Positions 54,090 through 63,908 are shown, counted from the first letter of the stretch. The stretch: 64,000 bases of DNA from Vibrio owensii CAIM 1854 = LMG 25443 (GCF_000817815.1 NZ_JPRD01000031.1:33707-97706), one strand, 5' to 3'. Numbers and translations are program-made. Notes: a model not told the origin generated them from the letters alone.

Positions 54090-54871
54090 AATTTGATTTC
54101 ACCGAGTACCCCGAGCGTAATGGCTTGGTGATGCTTATTAATGTATTCAATATCTTGCAAGTAAGCGGTGTGGTGACAGTCCTCCATATTAGCTTGGAAC
54201 TGAGCATCGCCATTTGCAGCCATTGACCGCATGTGGTCTACCAACGCCGTCAAACGCAACGTCATTACCTCAACCAACTCTTCACGCTCTAATCGAGTAC
54301 AGCCATAAGCATCACAAAAGATCTTAGCTCTGCGAATTTGCTCCTCAAGCGTCCCCATTTTGTCGTCTTCATCAGTTTTGAACGGTGCCCAGCCATACAC
54401 AGAAAAGGCGATGTCCCAAATTCGAGGTGCTGGATGAGCGGTATCAAAATCGAATACTCCCACAACAACATCGCCCTCTAACGCAACGTTATAAGGCATA
54501 AAATCGCCATGGCAAATCACCTCTTTTGGAGAGCGTGAAGGCAGCATCCAGTGATGGACATCTTGTGTATTGAGCTTGAGGAAACTTTCAGAGGCATCGT
54601 GAAAACGACGTAGTAGTTTAGCGGCGGATTTCAGCGCCATGAGCGAGCTAATTGGCCCTTCTAGCGGGTAATTGTAAGTCTCGCCTTCAACGAAAGTCAG
54701 CAGCTCTTTTCCTCCCTCAATGGAGACGGCTTTTGGACACGCAGTAAAACCGTGGCTGTGAAGATGTTGGAGTAATTGATGAACCGTCATCGTCCAATGA
54801 CTGGCAGGTCGGCTAACGAGCTCTCCCTTTCGATAAATGGCATTCTCTCTGCCACCTTCTAACGCTTCCAT
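54086..54871 (-). CDS. Phosphotransferase (APH / choline kinase-like)
   Basis: I used the ATG at 54871, nine bases after AAGGAG, giving 261 residues. The kinase-fold signatures are ICHGDFMPYNVAL (catalytic loop, ~137-149) and GVFDFDTAHPAPRIWDIAF (metal-binding DxD region, ~156-174). Members phosphorylate aminoglycosides, choline, homoserine or other small alcohols; the substrate cannot be read here. Confidence 0.85.
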   Translation of the reverse strand: MEALEGGRENAIYRKGELVSRPASHWTMTVHQLLQHLHSHGFTACPKAVSIEGGKELLTFVEGETYNYPLEGPISSLMALKSAAKLLRRFHDASESFLKLNTQDVHHWMLPSRSPKEVICHGDFMPYNVALEGDVVVGVFDFDTAHPAPRIWDIAFSVYGWAPFKTDEDDKMGTLEEQIRRAKIFCDAYGCTRLEREELVEVMTLRLTALVDHMRSMAANGDAQFQANMEDCHHTAYLQDIEYINKHHQAITLGVLGEIKF

Positions 54872-55024
54872 TACAGCTCCTTGATGCTCAGAGCGTGCGC
54901 TCTGTGAGTGATGACGACATGAAACGTACTTCGTCATCTTAGCACCCGAACTTTACTCATGGAGGCTGATAATGTTTCAGATTGTTAGATAAATCGCAGT
55001 TCGTTTCCGTCTTGTGATTGAGCC

Positions 55025-55906
55025 CTAAAATTGCGCTTCTAGACTTTGCCTTAGCCACTCGATAAATGCTTTCACGTGCGGCCTTTCTTCACCGCGAACA
55101 ATCATGTGATGCGCACCTCGACTTGGCATCGACCAATCTCCGATTTGCACCAACGATCCTTGCTGAAGATGGTCCTCGACCAATAAGTCTCTTACAAGCA
55201 AAATGCCCAGTTGATTCACCGCAGCTTCAATCGCCAACAAAGAATGTTCAAACTCTCCTGTGAGCTTCACCCCTTTACATTCAACACCTTGATACGCTAA
55301 CCAACCCTGCCACGTTTCTTGGTAGCCTCCCGTAGCTAACTTAGGCAAGCGAGCAAGATCAGATAAGTGAGAAATGGGATTAAGATGCAAAAAGCCAGGG
55401 CTTGCCACCACAATCCAGTTTTCTTGCGTCAGTTGAATGGCTTGTTGTGACTGCCAATCTCCATAACCATTAATGATCTCCACATCAGCGATATCACTGT
55501 TGCTCGGCATTGCGTTGGCGGTGGTAGAGACTTTAAAACTCACTTTAGGATGTTGGCGATGAAAATCCGCCAGTCGCGGCATTAGCCATTGAGAGCAAAA
55601 GCTGTGTGCCACGTGTAACGTTAACTGCGCCTGCTTTTGTCGAGAGAAAAGATGTTGGGTTGCTGCAGAAAGACTCTGAAAGACGTGACTTACCACAGGT
55701 AAATAATCATGAGCAGCTTGAGTGAGATTGAGCTGAGCACCATTGCGTTCAAACAAGGTGGCGTCTAAGTACACTTCGAGGGATTTAACTTGCTGACTGA
55801 CCGCCGCACGGGTGACATTGAGCTCTTCTGCCGCCTTGGTAAAGCTTTGCAATCGAGCGGTTGCTTCAAACGCTTTGAGAGAATTGAGTGGCGGTAGGTT
55901 TTGCAT
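55025..55906 (-). CDS. LysR-family regulator, GcvA-like
   Basis: The 293-residue protein starts with the GcvA/AmpR-type helix-turn-helix (NSLKAFEATARLQSFTKAAE, then NVTRAAVSQQVKSLE). The effector domain follows. It lies in a tandem arrangement with unrelated genes, so the regulon is unknown. Confidence 0.88.
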   Translation of the reverse strand: MQNLPPLNSLKAFEATARLQSFTKAAEELNVTRAAVSQQVKSLEVYLDATLFERNGAQLNLTQAAHDYLPVVSHVFQSLSAATQHLFSRQKQAQLTLHVAHSFCSQWLMPRLADFHRQHPKVSFKVSTTANAMPSNSDIADVEIINGYGDWQSQQAIQLTQENWIVVASPGFLHLNPISHLSDLARLPKLATGGYQETWQGWLAYQGVECKGVKLTGEFEHSLLAIEAAVNQLGILLVRDLLVEDHLQQGSLVQIGDWSMPSRGAHHMIVRGEERPHVKAFIEWLRQSLEAQF

Positions 55907-55976
55907 ATCAGGCTCCAGACGAACAAGTAAGAAAATACTATGACGGAGCTGTGACAGATAAATGAAGGGGAAACAA

Positions 55977-56004
55977 AAAAGCCAGCGTCAGACGCTGGCT
56001 TTTA
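55977..56004 (-). terminator. Terminator after ompA
   Basis: AAAAGCCAGCGTC and the GACGCTGGCTTTT arm form a long hairpin; on the minus strand it is followed by TTTTTTG. Confidence 0.9.
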
Positions 56005-56026
56005 AAGTTACTGATTCAATAATGAA

Positions 56027-56992
56027 TTATTGAGCAGCTTCTTCAGTTTGGTATTGGAACGCAGGAACAACAACTTCTACACGACGGTTCTCTTCACGAC
56101 CTTCGCGAGTTTCGTTGCTAGCTACTGGGTTAGCTTCGCCCATACCTTTAACAGTCATACGGTCTGCAGCGATACCTTCAGCTTGGAAGTGATCAGCAAC
56201 TGCTTGTGCACGCTTCTCAGTTAGCTGTTGGTTGTAAGCTTCAGAACCAGTTGTGTCACTGTAGCCGTTGATTTCAACTTGAGCTTGTGGGTAAGTGTTC
56301 ATTAGCTCTACAGTACCGTTGAACGCAGAAGCGTCTTGTAGTTCAGCGCTTTCTAGGCCGAATTGTACTGTTACTGTTTGAGCTGGGTATTCGTTCTCAA
56401 CGATGCGAGTCGCTGGACGAGTTTCAACTACTTCTTCTTGAACTACTGGCTCAGAACCGAACTTGTAGTTGAAGCCAATACCGAAGAAGTCAGCATCCAT
56501 GTCGTCGATGATGTCATCAGACATGTCTTGGTAACGTTGGTACTCAGCGCGTAGGCTCCAGTTGTAGTTGATTTGGTATTCAGCACCTAGAGAGCCAGTT
56601 GGTACGAAATCTTTCTCGTCACCAGCCATCATGTATGCAGCACCTACTTTAGCAAATAGGTTCCAAGAATCAGTTAGAGGAAGGTTGAACTTAGGAGCTA
56701 GAGTTAGCGCCCATAGGTCACCGTCAACTGTGTTTAGGCCAGCTTTGTTGAAGTTAGCTGTGAAGTTACCTAGGTAATCAACACCGTATTCAGCTGCAAC
56801 GTATTCGTTGAAGTTGTAACCAATGTGCATACCAGCTGCGAAGCTGTCGTCATCACATGGAGCGTCTAGGTGACATGCGTCGTTTAGAGCGTTGTAACCA
56901 AGTTTGCCGCCGATGTATGTATCAGCAAGAGCAACATTCGACATTACGCCACCAGCTAGAACGGTAGCCACTGCAAGAGCGATCTTTTTCAT
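56027..56992 (-). CDS. ompA: OmpA-family outer-membrane porin
   Basis: The 321-residue protein has a signal peptide (ending NVALA), an eight-stranded OmpA barrel (YIGGKLGYNALNDACHL onward, ~25-185), a Glu/Pro linker, and a C-terminal OmpA-like peptidoglycan-binding domain (VEINGYSDTTGSEAYNQQ, then EKRAQAVADHF and NRRVEVVVP). The codon use is strongly biased to common codons, as in highly expressed genes. TTAAAGGAAAAATA precedes the ATG, within a long leader. Confidence 0.95.
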   Translation of the reverse strand: MKKIALAVATVLAGGVMSNVALADTYIGGKLGYNALNDACHLDAPCDDDSFAAGMHIGYNFNEYVAAEYGVDYLGNFTANFNKAGLNTVDGDLWALTLAPKFNLPLTDSWNLFAKVGAAYMMAGDEKDFVPTGSLGAEYQINYNWSLRAEYQRYQDMSDDIIDDMDADFFGIGFNYKFGSEPVVQEEVVETRPATRIVENEYPAQTVTVQFGLESAELQDASAFNGTVELMNTYPQAQVEINGYSDTTGSEAYNQQLTEKRAQAVADHFQAEGIAADRMTVKGMGEANPVASNETREGREENRRVEVVVPAFQYQTEEAAQ

Positions 56993-57253
56993 TATTTTTC
57001 CTTTATGCGAGGCGACCCGATTACTTTCCCCAGAAAAATCTGTTTTTAGGAAACTCAGAACCTACACTGTTTTCAAGTGATTAAAAACTACGCCAACAAT
57101 CTCTATTAACGCATCATCATGCGACGCCTTAATCGGGATTCATCCATTAAGAGCGTTGGTTGGAATTTTGATGCACCTATCTGCCACGATATCACTGACG
57201 CCTTTAACCAGCACATCAGGAGTGAGAGATAACGATGAGCAAACCTCTGTAGG

Positions 57254-57295
57254 TACAAGATTCCGGGACGAAAATTATCCGGATTCTATCTTGTA
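57254..57295. repeat. Interrupted palindrome upstream of ompA
   Basis: TACAAGAT-TCCGG and CCGGA-TTCT-ATCTTGTA face each other around a 12-base centre: 13 pairs with one four-base bulge. It lies about 260 bases before ompA. It could be a transcript hairpin or a protein site. Confidence 0.6.
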
Positions 57296-57567
57296 ATCAC
57301 ATAGCAACTAAAAAGTAATTTAATCGGCTGTGCCTACTTCAACCGCAAACTCTGGATCGGTAACCCTATGAGATGATATGAGTTTTGTGACAAGAATCTC
57401 GAAACGGACTTTAACAGAATAACCATCTCTAAAATAAATCATTATTTTTGTCGTCACGACAAAAAATTCTTATCGATACTCAGATAACCATCAGATATTG
57501 CAGATTTTTTGTTTAAAGCGCTTAGAAAGTAGTTCGTCAATAGAGAACGTGAAAAGAATAGTGGCAG

Positions 57568-57596
57568 AAAAAACAGCCCGTAAAGTACGGGCTGTG
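57568..57596 (-). terminator. Terminator after the M14 carboxypeptidase gene
   Basis: CAGCCCGTA and TACGGGCTG form a perfect nine-pair stem with a three-base loop; the minus-strand tail is TTTTTTC. Confidence 0.9.
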
Positions 57597-57607
57597 AACG
57601 AATTGCG

Positions 57608-58732
57608 TTAAATTTTGTCAGAGACCGCCAATGTTGCAGCCAAAACATCCTGTCCAAACAAGACACTACGCTCAGGAGACCAACCGTATAGAGGGTCTGG
57701 ATGGTTATTATTGTCTTTGAATGGCATCTCAATCGTGTAAGACAAACACTTGAATTGCTCTGCCACCCAGTTAGAGCCAACGGTTAGGTTCGCTTTACCC
57801 GGTTCATCTTTGTCGTAACCGATCTCGTCTTGGAACTCTGGCGTAATCGTCAGAAGTGCTTGTTTAAACGCGTTTTCCAACTCAGCCATGCCTTCGTCAT
57901 AAGAAGGAATACCTTCAGAGCCCGCCACGAAGTTGTACGGGATAGCTTCATCACCATGAATATCTAGGAACATATCAACGCCAGTTTCTAGCATGCGCTC
58001 ACGAACCAAGAAAACTTCAGGACTCTTTTCCATTGATGGCGTTTGCCACTCACGGTTTAGGTTTACGCCAACCGCGTTAGTACGTAGGTGACCACGCACA
58101 CCGCCGTCTGGGTTCATGTTTGGTACAACGTAAAGTACTGCTTTTTCAAGCAATGCACGCGCAACCGTGTCGTTCTCATCAAGCAGACGTTGGATCATGC
58201 CTTCCATGAACCATTCCGCCATCGTCTCACCTGGGTGCTGACGTGCAATCATCCAGATTTTCTTTTTGCCTTCTTCTGGCTCACCGAAAGTTAGCAAGCT
58301 CATGTCATTGCCATCTAGCGTATGACCAAGCGTCTCTAGTTGGCAGTGGTGCGCGCTTTGTGCCATGTGTAACAGGTCTAGGTGACGGTCGTACGTGTAA
58401 GGTGCAAAGTACGCGAAGTAAATTGAGCTGCGCTCAGGGATAACAGTGAAAGTCAGCGTGTCGCCATCGAACTCTGCCGGTACTCGGAACCACTCTTCAC
58501 GATCGTAAGACGCAACCACGTCGTAACCTTGCCAACCTTCTGGGTAAGCCGATTTCGCAAGATCAAGAAGTTTGATGGTGTGTGATTGCTCGGCTTCTGT
58601 CTCTAGACGGAAGTGGAACCACTGGTAGAATTCCGACATGTTGTCGTTAGGAATTTTGAGTTGGATGTCGTTTTTGTCGTCCGCTTTCACTACGTGAATG
58701 CTGCCGCTGTCAAAGTTGCTGAATACTTTCAT
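57608..58732 (-). CDS. M14-family zinc carboxypeptidase
   Basis: I chose the ATG at 58732 (AGGTGAG upstream), giving 374 residues. An N-terminal beta domain (~1-125) precedes the M14 peptidase domain. Zinc ligands are in RQHPGETMAEWF (His and Glu, ~165-176) and LDIHGDEAIPYNF (second His, ~265-277). The catalytic Glu is in YTIEMPFKD near the end. The arrangement matches the cytosolic carboxypeptidase (AGBL-like) group in bacteria. No signal peptide is present, so it acts in the cytoplasm. Confidence 0.9.
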   Translation of the reverse strand: MKVFSNFDSGSIHVVKADDKNDIQLKIPNDNMSEFYQWFHFRLETEAEQSHTIKLLDLAKSAYPEGWQGYDVVASYDREEWFRVPAEFDGDTLTFTVIPERSSIYFAYFAPYTYDRHLDLLHMAQSAHHCQLETLGHTLDGNDMSLLTFGEPEEGKKKIWMIARQHPGETMAEWFMEGMIQRLLDENDTVARALLEKAVLYVVPNMNPDGGVRGHLRTNAVGVNLNREWQTPSMEKSPEVFLVRERMLETGVDMFLDIHGDEAIPYNFVAGSEGIPSYDEGMAELENAFKQALLTITPEFQDEIGYDKDEPGKANLTVGSNWVAEQFKCLSYTIEMPFKDNNNHPDPLYGWSPERSVLFGQDVLAATLAVSDKI

Positions 58733-58845
58733 TTTATTACTCACCTTTTGCATCTGAGCTTGAAAGACTGAGGCTAACACAAAGGGAAGAGGTGCCTCTA
58801 ACACTTTCACTTCTTCCCTATCCGTTTGCGATCAAAATATTCAGT

Positions 58846-60246
58846 TTAGTCGAGCTTATCCGCTTTGCCTGCTGGTCCCGCGAGTTTTGCTAGCCACTTA
58901 TCCCAGATGAATGGCGTCTGCTCGTTATCTTCTGCTTCCTCTTTGCGACGTACCGCGTTGCGTACCATCATCGCTCCCGTCCATCGAAATGGCTCTGGCG
59001 GGAAATGCCCCAACGGCCCTTTGGCTAAACCGCTTTTCGTCCATTCATTCTCGATTCCCAATACCAACGAAGATAAGATCTTTCCGCCCATTCGAGTCTG
59101 CGCTACCCCGTTACCCGAATAACCAAAGCCATAAAAGATATTGCTTTGGTTATCTAACTCACCGAAGAATGGAAAACCAGTTGCGGAGCGGTCTGAACCG
59201 CCCGTCCATGAGTAAGCGAACTCTGCTCCTTTCAAACGCGGGAACAGCTTATCGAACGACTTACGCAGCAGATCTTGATAGCGTGTTGGCTTGTTGAACA
59301 TTGCGTTGACTTGGTTGTTGAAAGAGAACTGATTGCCGCCTTTCCCCAACATCAAACGGCCATCTGGCGTATCTCGGTAATAGTGGACGAAGATACGTGA
59401 ATCCAACACGCTAGAACCGGCCTGCCAACCAGATTGAGATAGCGCGTCACCAAGCGGTTTGGTGATCACCATGTCGGAAGAGACCACCACAATACTGCTT
59501 TTGAATTGCTTAAACTGCTCCACCATCCATGCGTTTAATGCCAACACCACCTGCTGCGCTTGAATATTTCCTTTAGGTGTACAGACAGTGGCAGGTTTTC
59601 CATAATCTAAACGCGTCATCGGCGTATTCTCATAGATCTCAACACCCAATTCTATTGCGACGCGCCTTAATCCTCTCGCCAATAAAGCTGGTTGAACGCT
59701 GGCTGCTACTGGAGAGTGAAAACCTTCTATATTGCGCGGCGAGCCTGCATTGGCACTTAACTCCTCAGTTTGGCAATGGCGCCAACTGTTCACTTCTAAA
59801 CGCTTTAACTCGTCCACAACTGGCTGCATTCCCCCAGTTTGAGCCTGATTGGTTGCAGTGTAATAAACCCCTTTCAATGATAATTGCGCATCGATGTTGT
59901 ACTGCTGACAAAAGTCGTCAATCTCTAGCACTGCTTGTTCCGACTCTTTTACCAACCAAGCGGCGTGTTCTTCACCGAATAAGCGTTTCAAGGTCGGAAA
60001 CTTTGTCGACCAAGTCAGCATACAACCGCCGTTTGCGCCCGATGCACCACTGCCACACAAGCCTTTTTCAATCACAACCACCTGTTTTTCCGGCGATTGC
60101 TGCTTGATCATGATCGCAGTCCAAAGGCCGGTGTAACCACCGCCGACAATAGCGACATCTGCTTGGGTATTTTGTTGAAGTGGTTTAGCGGTTTCTGGCT
60201 GCTCAATTTCAAGCGCTTGCTTAAACCAATATGAAGGGTGAGTCAT
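58846..60246 (-). CDS. FAD-dependent amine oxidoreductase (DadA/PuuB-like)
   Basis: From the ATG at 60246 (AAGGAT upstream) the 466-residue product has the dinucleotide-binding motif VAIVGGGYTGLWTAIMI (~31-47), the GASGANGGCMLTW flavin region and the C-terminal GFGYSGNGVAQTRMGGK (~375-391). This is the DAO family, near gamma-glutamylputrescine oxidase and D-amino-acid oxidases. No putrescine-pathway genes are adjacent, so the substrate is open. Confidence 0.85.
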   Translation of the reverse strand: MTHPSYWFKQALEIEQPETAKPLQQNTQADVAIVGGGYTGLWTAIMIKQQSPEKQVVVIEKGLCGSGASGANGGCMLTWSTKFPTLKRLFGEEHAAWLVKESEQAVLEIDDFCQQYNIDAQLSLKGVYYTATNQAQTGGMQPVVDELKRLEVNSWRHCQTEELSANAGSPRNIEGFHSPVAASVQPALLARGLRRVAIELGVEIYENTPMTRLDYGKPATVCTPKGNIQAQQVVLALNAWMVEQFKQFKSSIVVVSSDMVITKPLGDALSQSGWQAGSSVLDSRIFVHYYRDTPDGRLMLGKGGNQFSFNNQVNAMFNKPTRYQDLLRKSFDKLFPRLKGAEFAYSWTGGSDRSATGFPFFGELDNQSNIFYGFGYSGNGVAQTRMGGKILSSLVLGIENEWTKSGLAKGPLGHFPPEPFRWTGAMMVRNAVRRKEEAEDNEQTPFIWDKWLAKLAGPAGKADKLD

Positions 60247-60410
60247 TCGATATCCTTTGTAAAAGTGACGCACACAACCGTGCTTTGTCACCACTTTACA
60301 AACCTACCGAATATTCAACGAGCTAGAAAAACTTACGCTGAGCGTTAGAAAATATTTATGAGATATTATATTTAAGAAACACATTCATCAAAAATATATA
60401 TTTAATAATA

Positions 60411-60438
60411 AAAAAGGGGAGCAAATGCTCCCCAAAAA
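60411..60438 (-). terminator. Terminator after the DUF3316 gene
   Basis: GGGGAGCA and TGCTCCCC form an eight-pair stem with a two-base loop; the minus strand continues with TTTTTTA. Confidence 0.85.
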
Positions 60439-60505
60439 TAATAGAACGAATATACAACAAGGATTAAACAGGAAATAGAGTTATAAATGCTAGCGAATGA
60501 ATTAA

Positions 60506-60865
60506 TTAACGATTACCAGGTTCACGCATGCGGTATTCGTATTTCACATTCAATATTGGTTGGTATGCGATTTGACCGTTATCTTGCAGGAATTCATCTA
60601 CTGTTACTTTCGCATTAGTAATAGAGAAAGACTGGCGGTCTACGATATCAAATGAGCTTTTGAATTCGTCTCTTAGCTGTGCTGACGACTTGCTTTGATA
60701 GTTCTTAATCATTTCAAAGCCCATGTCGTAAGCGGCTTGTTTACTGTCGACAACATTACCGTGAATGGTTCTGCTGTTATTAGTCCATTGGTAACCACCA
60801 GCAATAGCAGCGATTGGAGTAGCGGTTAATGCGATAAGACTTGCTAGAGTGATTAAACGTTTCAT
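60506..60865 (-). CDS. DUF3316-type secreted protein
   Basis: The 119-residue product has a signal peptide (cut near IAAIAG) and the DUF3316 pattern: RTIHGNVVDSKQAAYDMGFE, then LRDEFKSSF and a C-terminal beta strand (NVKYEYRMRE). AAGGAGC precedes the ATG. DUF3316 proteins are periplasmic Vibrio proteins of unknown role. Confidence 0.75.
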   Translation of the reverse strand: MKRLITLASLIALTATPIAAIAGGYQWTNNSRTIHGNVVDSKQAAYDMGFEMIKNYQSKSSAQLRDEFKSSFDIVDRQSFSITNAKVTVDEFLQDNGQIAYQPILNVKYEYRMREPGNR

Positions 60866-61390
60866 AATGTGCTCCTTACTTACCTTTTAAATATCGAGTT
60901 CCAAATACTCGATTAATGTAGGGTACGTATAGAGACCTATAGCGAGTCAGATTAATTTCAGAAAAACTTTAATTAATTTCCATTTTATTTTTAATTTACT
61001 GTTAGGCTTGGCTTTTGCTTTTAATAAAAAACTAAGTAAATCCGTAGATTAGCTTTTCTCGATAGCTTAATCATACCGTCTAAATTTTTTCTTATCGGAT
61101 TTAATATATCTAATCGCTATAAATAAGTGCGTTTTGGATATGACACGATGCTTCTCTCTTGTACGCGCTCTGACCGCGAATCCTGACACTCTCATACCAA
61201 GCCTTACAATACCTCGCCACGCTTTTCTCATAGAATCCTCAGCAAAAGAACACTGTTCAAAACCAGTTCCTGTCTAGCTGGAGTGAAGAACGGCTCACTT
61301 TGCTTTCTCCCTTTTTGCGTTCGATACCTAACGCTCACAGCCACATGACAGAACCGACATCACTGGAAATGAGTTTGGAGTGAAATAACC
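60866..61390. other. Intergenic region before virK-like gene
   Basis: 525 bases: AT-rich DNA upstream of the DUF3316 gene, then the leader of the VirK-like gene. No gene, terminator or named site was recognised. Confidence 0.45.
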
Positions 61391-62296
61391 ATGAATAAAT
61401 CCATCCTTCACCACAGCAAAACCATTTACTCGGATGAGTATGCTGAGATTTATCATCCAATCTGGACATACCGCATCAAGTTCATTGCTCGTGCGTTGTT
61501 CTATCGAAAGTCATTTAAGTATCTGGCAGACAACATTGAGGCTTCACTGCTGGGGATGCTGTGTACGCGTACTCTCCGTTTCTTAGAAAAACCATTTCGC
61601 CCATACATCGTAAAAAATAGCCCTGCTATTGATCGCTCAGCGCTTGTGGTTGATCACTACAACACAGTGTCGGAACTCGTCTCGCCTGATCTAATGAAAC
61701 AGATCTATACCGATGCTAAGGGACTCACTCTGATGACCTTTGAGATCGAGGATATTCTCTATACGGTCAGATTGGTTTATGAAGCTCGCTACCAAAAAGA
61801 AGGCGACATGAGCTTGGTATTACACAGCCAAGAAGACGGCAACTTCTATACTCTGTCGTTCACATTGGGACACGAGAACGGCGCTCGCAGCATCATGATT
61901 GGTGGCTTACAAGGCCCACGCAGCAACGAAACTAGCAATGAAAAAATCAAAAAGCTGACTCGTAAATTGTACGGTCAACGCCCAAAAAGTTTGATGGTCA
62001 GTCTGCTAGATCTTCTAGCTCAGATTTGGGGCGTTGAAACCATTCTTGCAGTGAAAACCCAATCTCACACTTATGCGGCAAAGCGCTACAGTAAAGGACG
62101 AATCAAAACGGATTACGATGCATTGTGGAAGGAACTTGGCGGTACTGAGTACGATCGCAACTTCTACTCACTCACAGTGAATGCTCCGCGCCGTGATATC
62201 GAAGGTATGTCGCGATCTAAACGTTCGATGTACCGTCGTCGTTATGAATGGCTAGACAACACCAAAGCAACATTCGAACAAGTACTAAGAAACTAA
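61391..62296 (+). CDS. VirK/YbjX family protein (DUF535)
   Basis: The 301-residue soluble protein matches the VirK/YbjX family: SLVLHSQEDGNFYTLSFTLG (~139-158), IMIGGLQGPRSNE (~165-177), and the C-terminal TKSHTY-like QSHTYAAKRYSKGRIKTDYD (~228-247). In enteric bacteria these proteins help resist envelope stress and antimicrobial peptides. It is followed after 37 bases by an outer-membrane barrel gene, a likely operon partner. Confidence 0.88.
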   Translation: MNKSILHHSKTIYSDEYAEIYHPIWTYRIKFIARALFYRKSFKYLADNIEASLLGMLCTRTLRFLEKPFRPYIVKNSPAIDRSALVVDHYNTVSELVSPDLMKQIYTDAKGLTLMTFEIEDILYTVRLVYEARYQKEGDMSLVLHSQEDGNFYTLSFTLGHENGARSIMIGGLQGPRSNETSNEKIKKLTRKLYGQRPKSLMVSLLDLLAQIWGVETILAVKTQSHTYAAKRYSKGRIKTDYDALWKELGGTEYDRNFYSLTVNAPRRDIEGMSRSKRSMYRRRYEWLDNTKATFEQVLRN

Positions 62297-62322
62297 AAAA
62301 GCTAAAAAGCTAAAAAGCTGAG
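62297..62322 (+). repeat. Short tandem repeat of AAAAAGCT between two genes
   Basis: AAAAAGCT occurs three times in a row directly after the VirK-like stop codon and before the ribosome site of the barrel gene. Copy-number change could alter the spacing between the two genes. Confidence 0.7.
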
Positions 62323-62333
62323 GAGAAACGTTC

Positions 62334-62885
62334 ATGCGTTATTCATTCGTTGCTGCTCTGGTGTTGTCGACTCTTTCCCTATCGGCGAACGCTAGTACAA
62401 GCCAGCACATCATAGGTACGAACCTAGGTTATGGCGGTGTAAGCTATGACGCCCCCGCAAGTGAAGAATCCGGTGATATGTTTCTTGGTGAAATTTATTA
62501 CCGATACATGCCGACCCAAAACTTCGGGATTGAAGCGGGCTTCAAAGGGGCGTTTGATGGTATTGGCTCAACGCTGTTAAGCCCAATTTCAGAGGTTACC
62601 GACACGAGCTTTTCTGGCCCACGATTAAGCGGCTATGCCAGCTATCCACTTGGTGCTGGTTTCGAACTTTACGGTAAAGCAGGTATGACGCTCTACACCC
62701 TTGAGTACACTTACAAGGTGAATGGACAGAGCCGAAACATTGAACACACTAGCGTTGGTGGCGAAGCGGCAGCAGGATTAGGATGGAGCTACAAGCACTT
62801 TGGTTTGAATGCTGAGTATGTGTACTCAAAGAACAGTGATTTTGATTCCGGTGGCGTGATGTTCGGCGCTCAATTACGTTTCTGA
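62334..62885 (+). CDS. Outer-membrane beta-barrel protein
   Basis: The 183-residue product has a signal peptide (cut near LSANA), alternating beta strands and a C-terminal Phe (GAQLRF). The size fits an eight-stranded barrel of the OmpA/AcfA-like group. GAGGAGAAACG precedes the ATG. It probably shares a transcript with the VirK-like gene and ends in a strong terminator. Confidence 0.8.
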   Translation: MRYSFVAALVLSTLSLSANASTSQHIIGTNLGYGGVSYDAPASEESGDMFLGEIYYRYMPTQNFGIEAGFKGAFDGIGSTLLSPISEVTDTSFSGPRLSGYASYPLGAGFELYGKAGMTLYTLEYTYKVNGQSRNIEHTSVGGEAAAGLGWSYKHFGLNAEYVYSKNSDFDSGGVMFGAQLRF

Positions 62886-62926
62886 CGTCGCTTATACTCC
62901 TACCCCTTCCCCAAAAACTAAAAAAG

Positions 62927-62964
62927 AAAAAGGCAGCGATGGCCTGAGTCGCTGCCTTTTTCTT
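62927..62964. terminator. Bidirectional terminator
   Basis: AAAAAGGCAGCGA and TCGCTGCCTTTTT form a 13-pair stem around a nine-base loop between two convergent genes. Confidence 0.92.
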
Positions 62965-62977
62965 CCATCAATATGAG

Positions 62978-63883
62978 TCAGTTCGTCAACGCAAGAATGA
63001 TCCCCGCCACGATCGAAGTGACGCCAAGCCCTCGGGTGAGATGCCATTTATCAGACAGAAACCAAATCCCCATAAACAATCCAAACACGATGCTGATTTG
63101 CCTTAATGCCACCACCAAACTCACGTTATCCGTCATAGTCATCGCAAACAGCACCAAGCCGTAGGTGGATGCCATCATTACCCCTGCCATGCTAGCTGTT
63201 TTGCGGATCTGCCACGCTGTCTTAATCTCATCTGGCTTGCCCGTAACTAAGCACCACACAAGAGCAGGAATACCTATCGCCCAAAACTGCACACCTAAGT
63301 AGAAGATTGCACTGTACTGATCATTCAAGATCTCTGTCGCTTGCCCTGTGAGTAAACTCAGCGCTTCTTTATCAACCACGGAGTAACCCGTTGTGCCTAT
63401 TGCGGCAATCAATGCCCAGAACACACCAACGTTCAAATAAGAGCCCAATGTCATCTGACGAAAGTTCGTCAGTGGTACCAGCATACAACCAAGGGTAATC
63501 AGCAAGAATCCAAACCACTGCTGACTGGATAATTCATGCCCCAATGCCACACTGATTGCGCCAACCATCATCACAGGCAGCGCCCGAGCAATCGGATAAA
63601 CCACGCCTACATCAGCGTGCTTATAAGCGACAATCAAACCGACCAGGTAGACCATTTGTGAAATGCCGCTAATGAACAGTAATCCCCAAAATTCACTCGG
63701 TAATGATGTCCAGCCAATGGTCGCCAAATACCAAATCAAATAAGGGGTAAGAATGGCACAGGCAGAGAAGCTGGCCGCCATGGTAAACGCGAGTCCAGAA
63801 CCTGAGTTGCTTTTACCAAGGATATTCCAACCCGCATGGAGAACAGCAGAAAAAACGACGAGACCAATCGCCAACAAATCCAT
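62978..63883 (-). CDS. EamA-family (DMT) transporter
   Basis: From the ATG at 63883 (CAGGAAC upstream) the 301-residue protein has ten membrane helices in two EamA repeats. It starts LLAIGLVVFSAVLHAGWNIL and has the repeat motif GVVYPIARALPVMMVGAISV. These proteins export or import metabolites such as amino acids. The substrate is unknown. The first helix motif AVLHAGWN is typical for the group. Confidence 0.85.
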   Translation of the reverse strand: MDLLAIGLVVFSAVLHAGWNILGKSNSGSGLAFTMAASFSACAILTPYLIWYLATIGWTSLPSEFWGLLFISGISQMVYLVGLIVAYKHADVGVVYPIARALPVMMVGAISVALGHELSSQQWFGFLLITLGCMLVPLTNFRQMTLGSYLNVGVFWALIAAIGTTGYSVVDKEALSLLTGQATEILNDQYSAIFYLGVQFWAIGIPALVWCLVTGKPDEIKTAWQIRKTASMAGVMMASTYGLVLFAMTMTDNVSLVVALRQISIVFGLFMGIWFLSDKWHLTRGLGVTSIVAGIILALTN

Positions 63884-63908
63884 TTCAACGTTCCTGTCTG
63901 AGTAAATT

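Larger units (their letters stand above)
56993..57607. other. Intergenic region upstream of ompA
   Basis: 615 bases without a convincing gene; a minus-strand frame at 57454-57780 mostly overlaps the M14 gene and is a shadow. It holds the ompA promoter and leader, the palindrome at 57254 and the M14 terminator. Any sRNA here could not be identified. Confidence 0.5.

Noticed and set aside
57454..57780. 108-residue minus-strand frame overlapping the M14 gene end
   Set aside because: It overlaps the carboxypeptidase coding sequence and its terminator in another frame.
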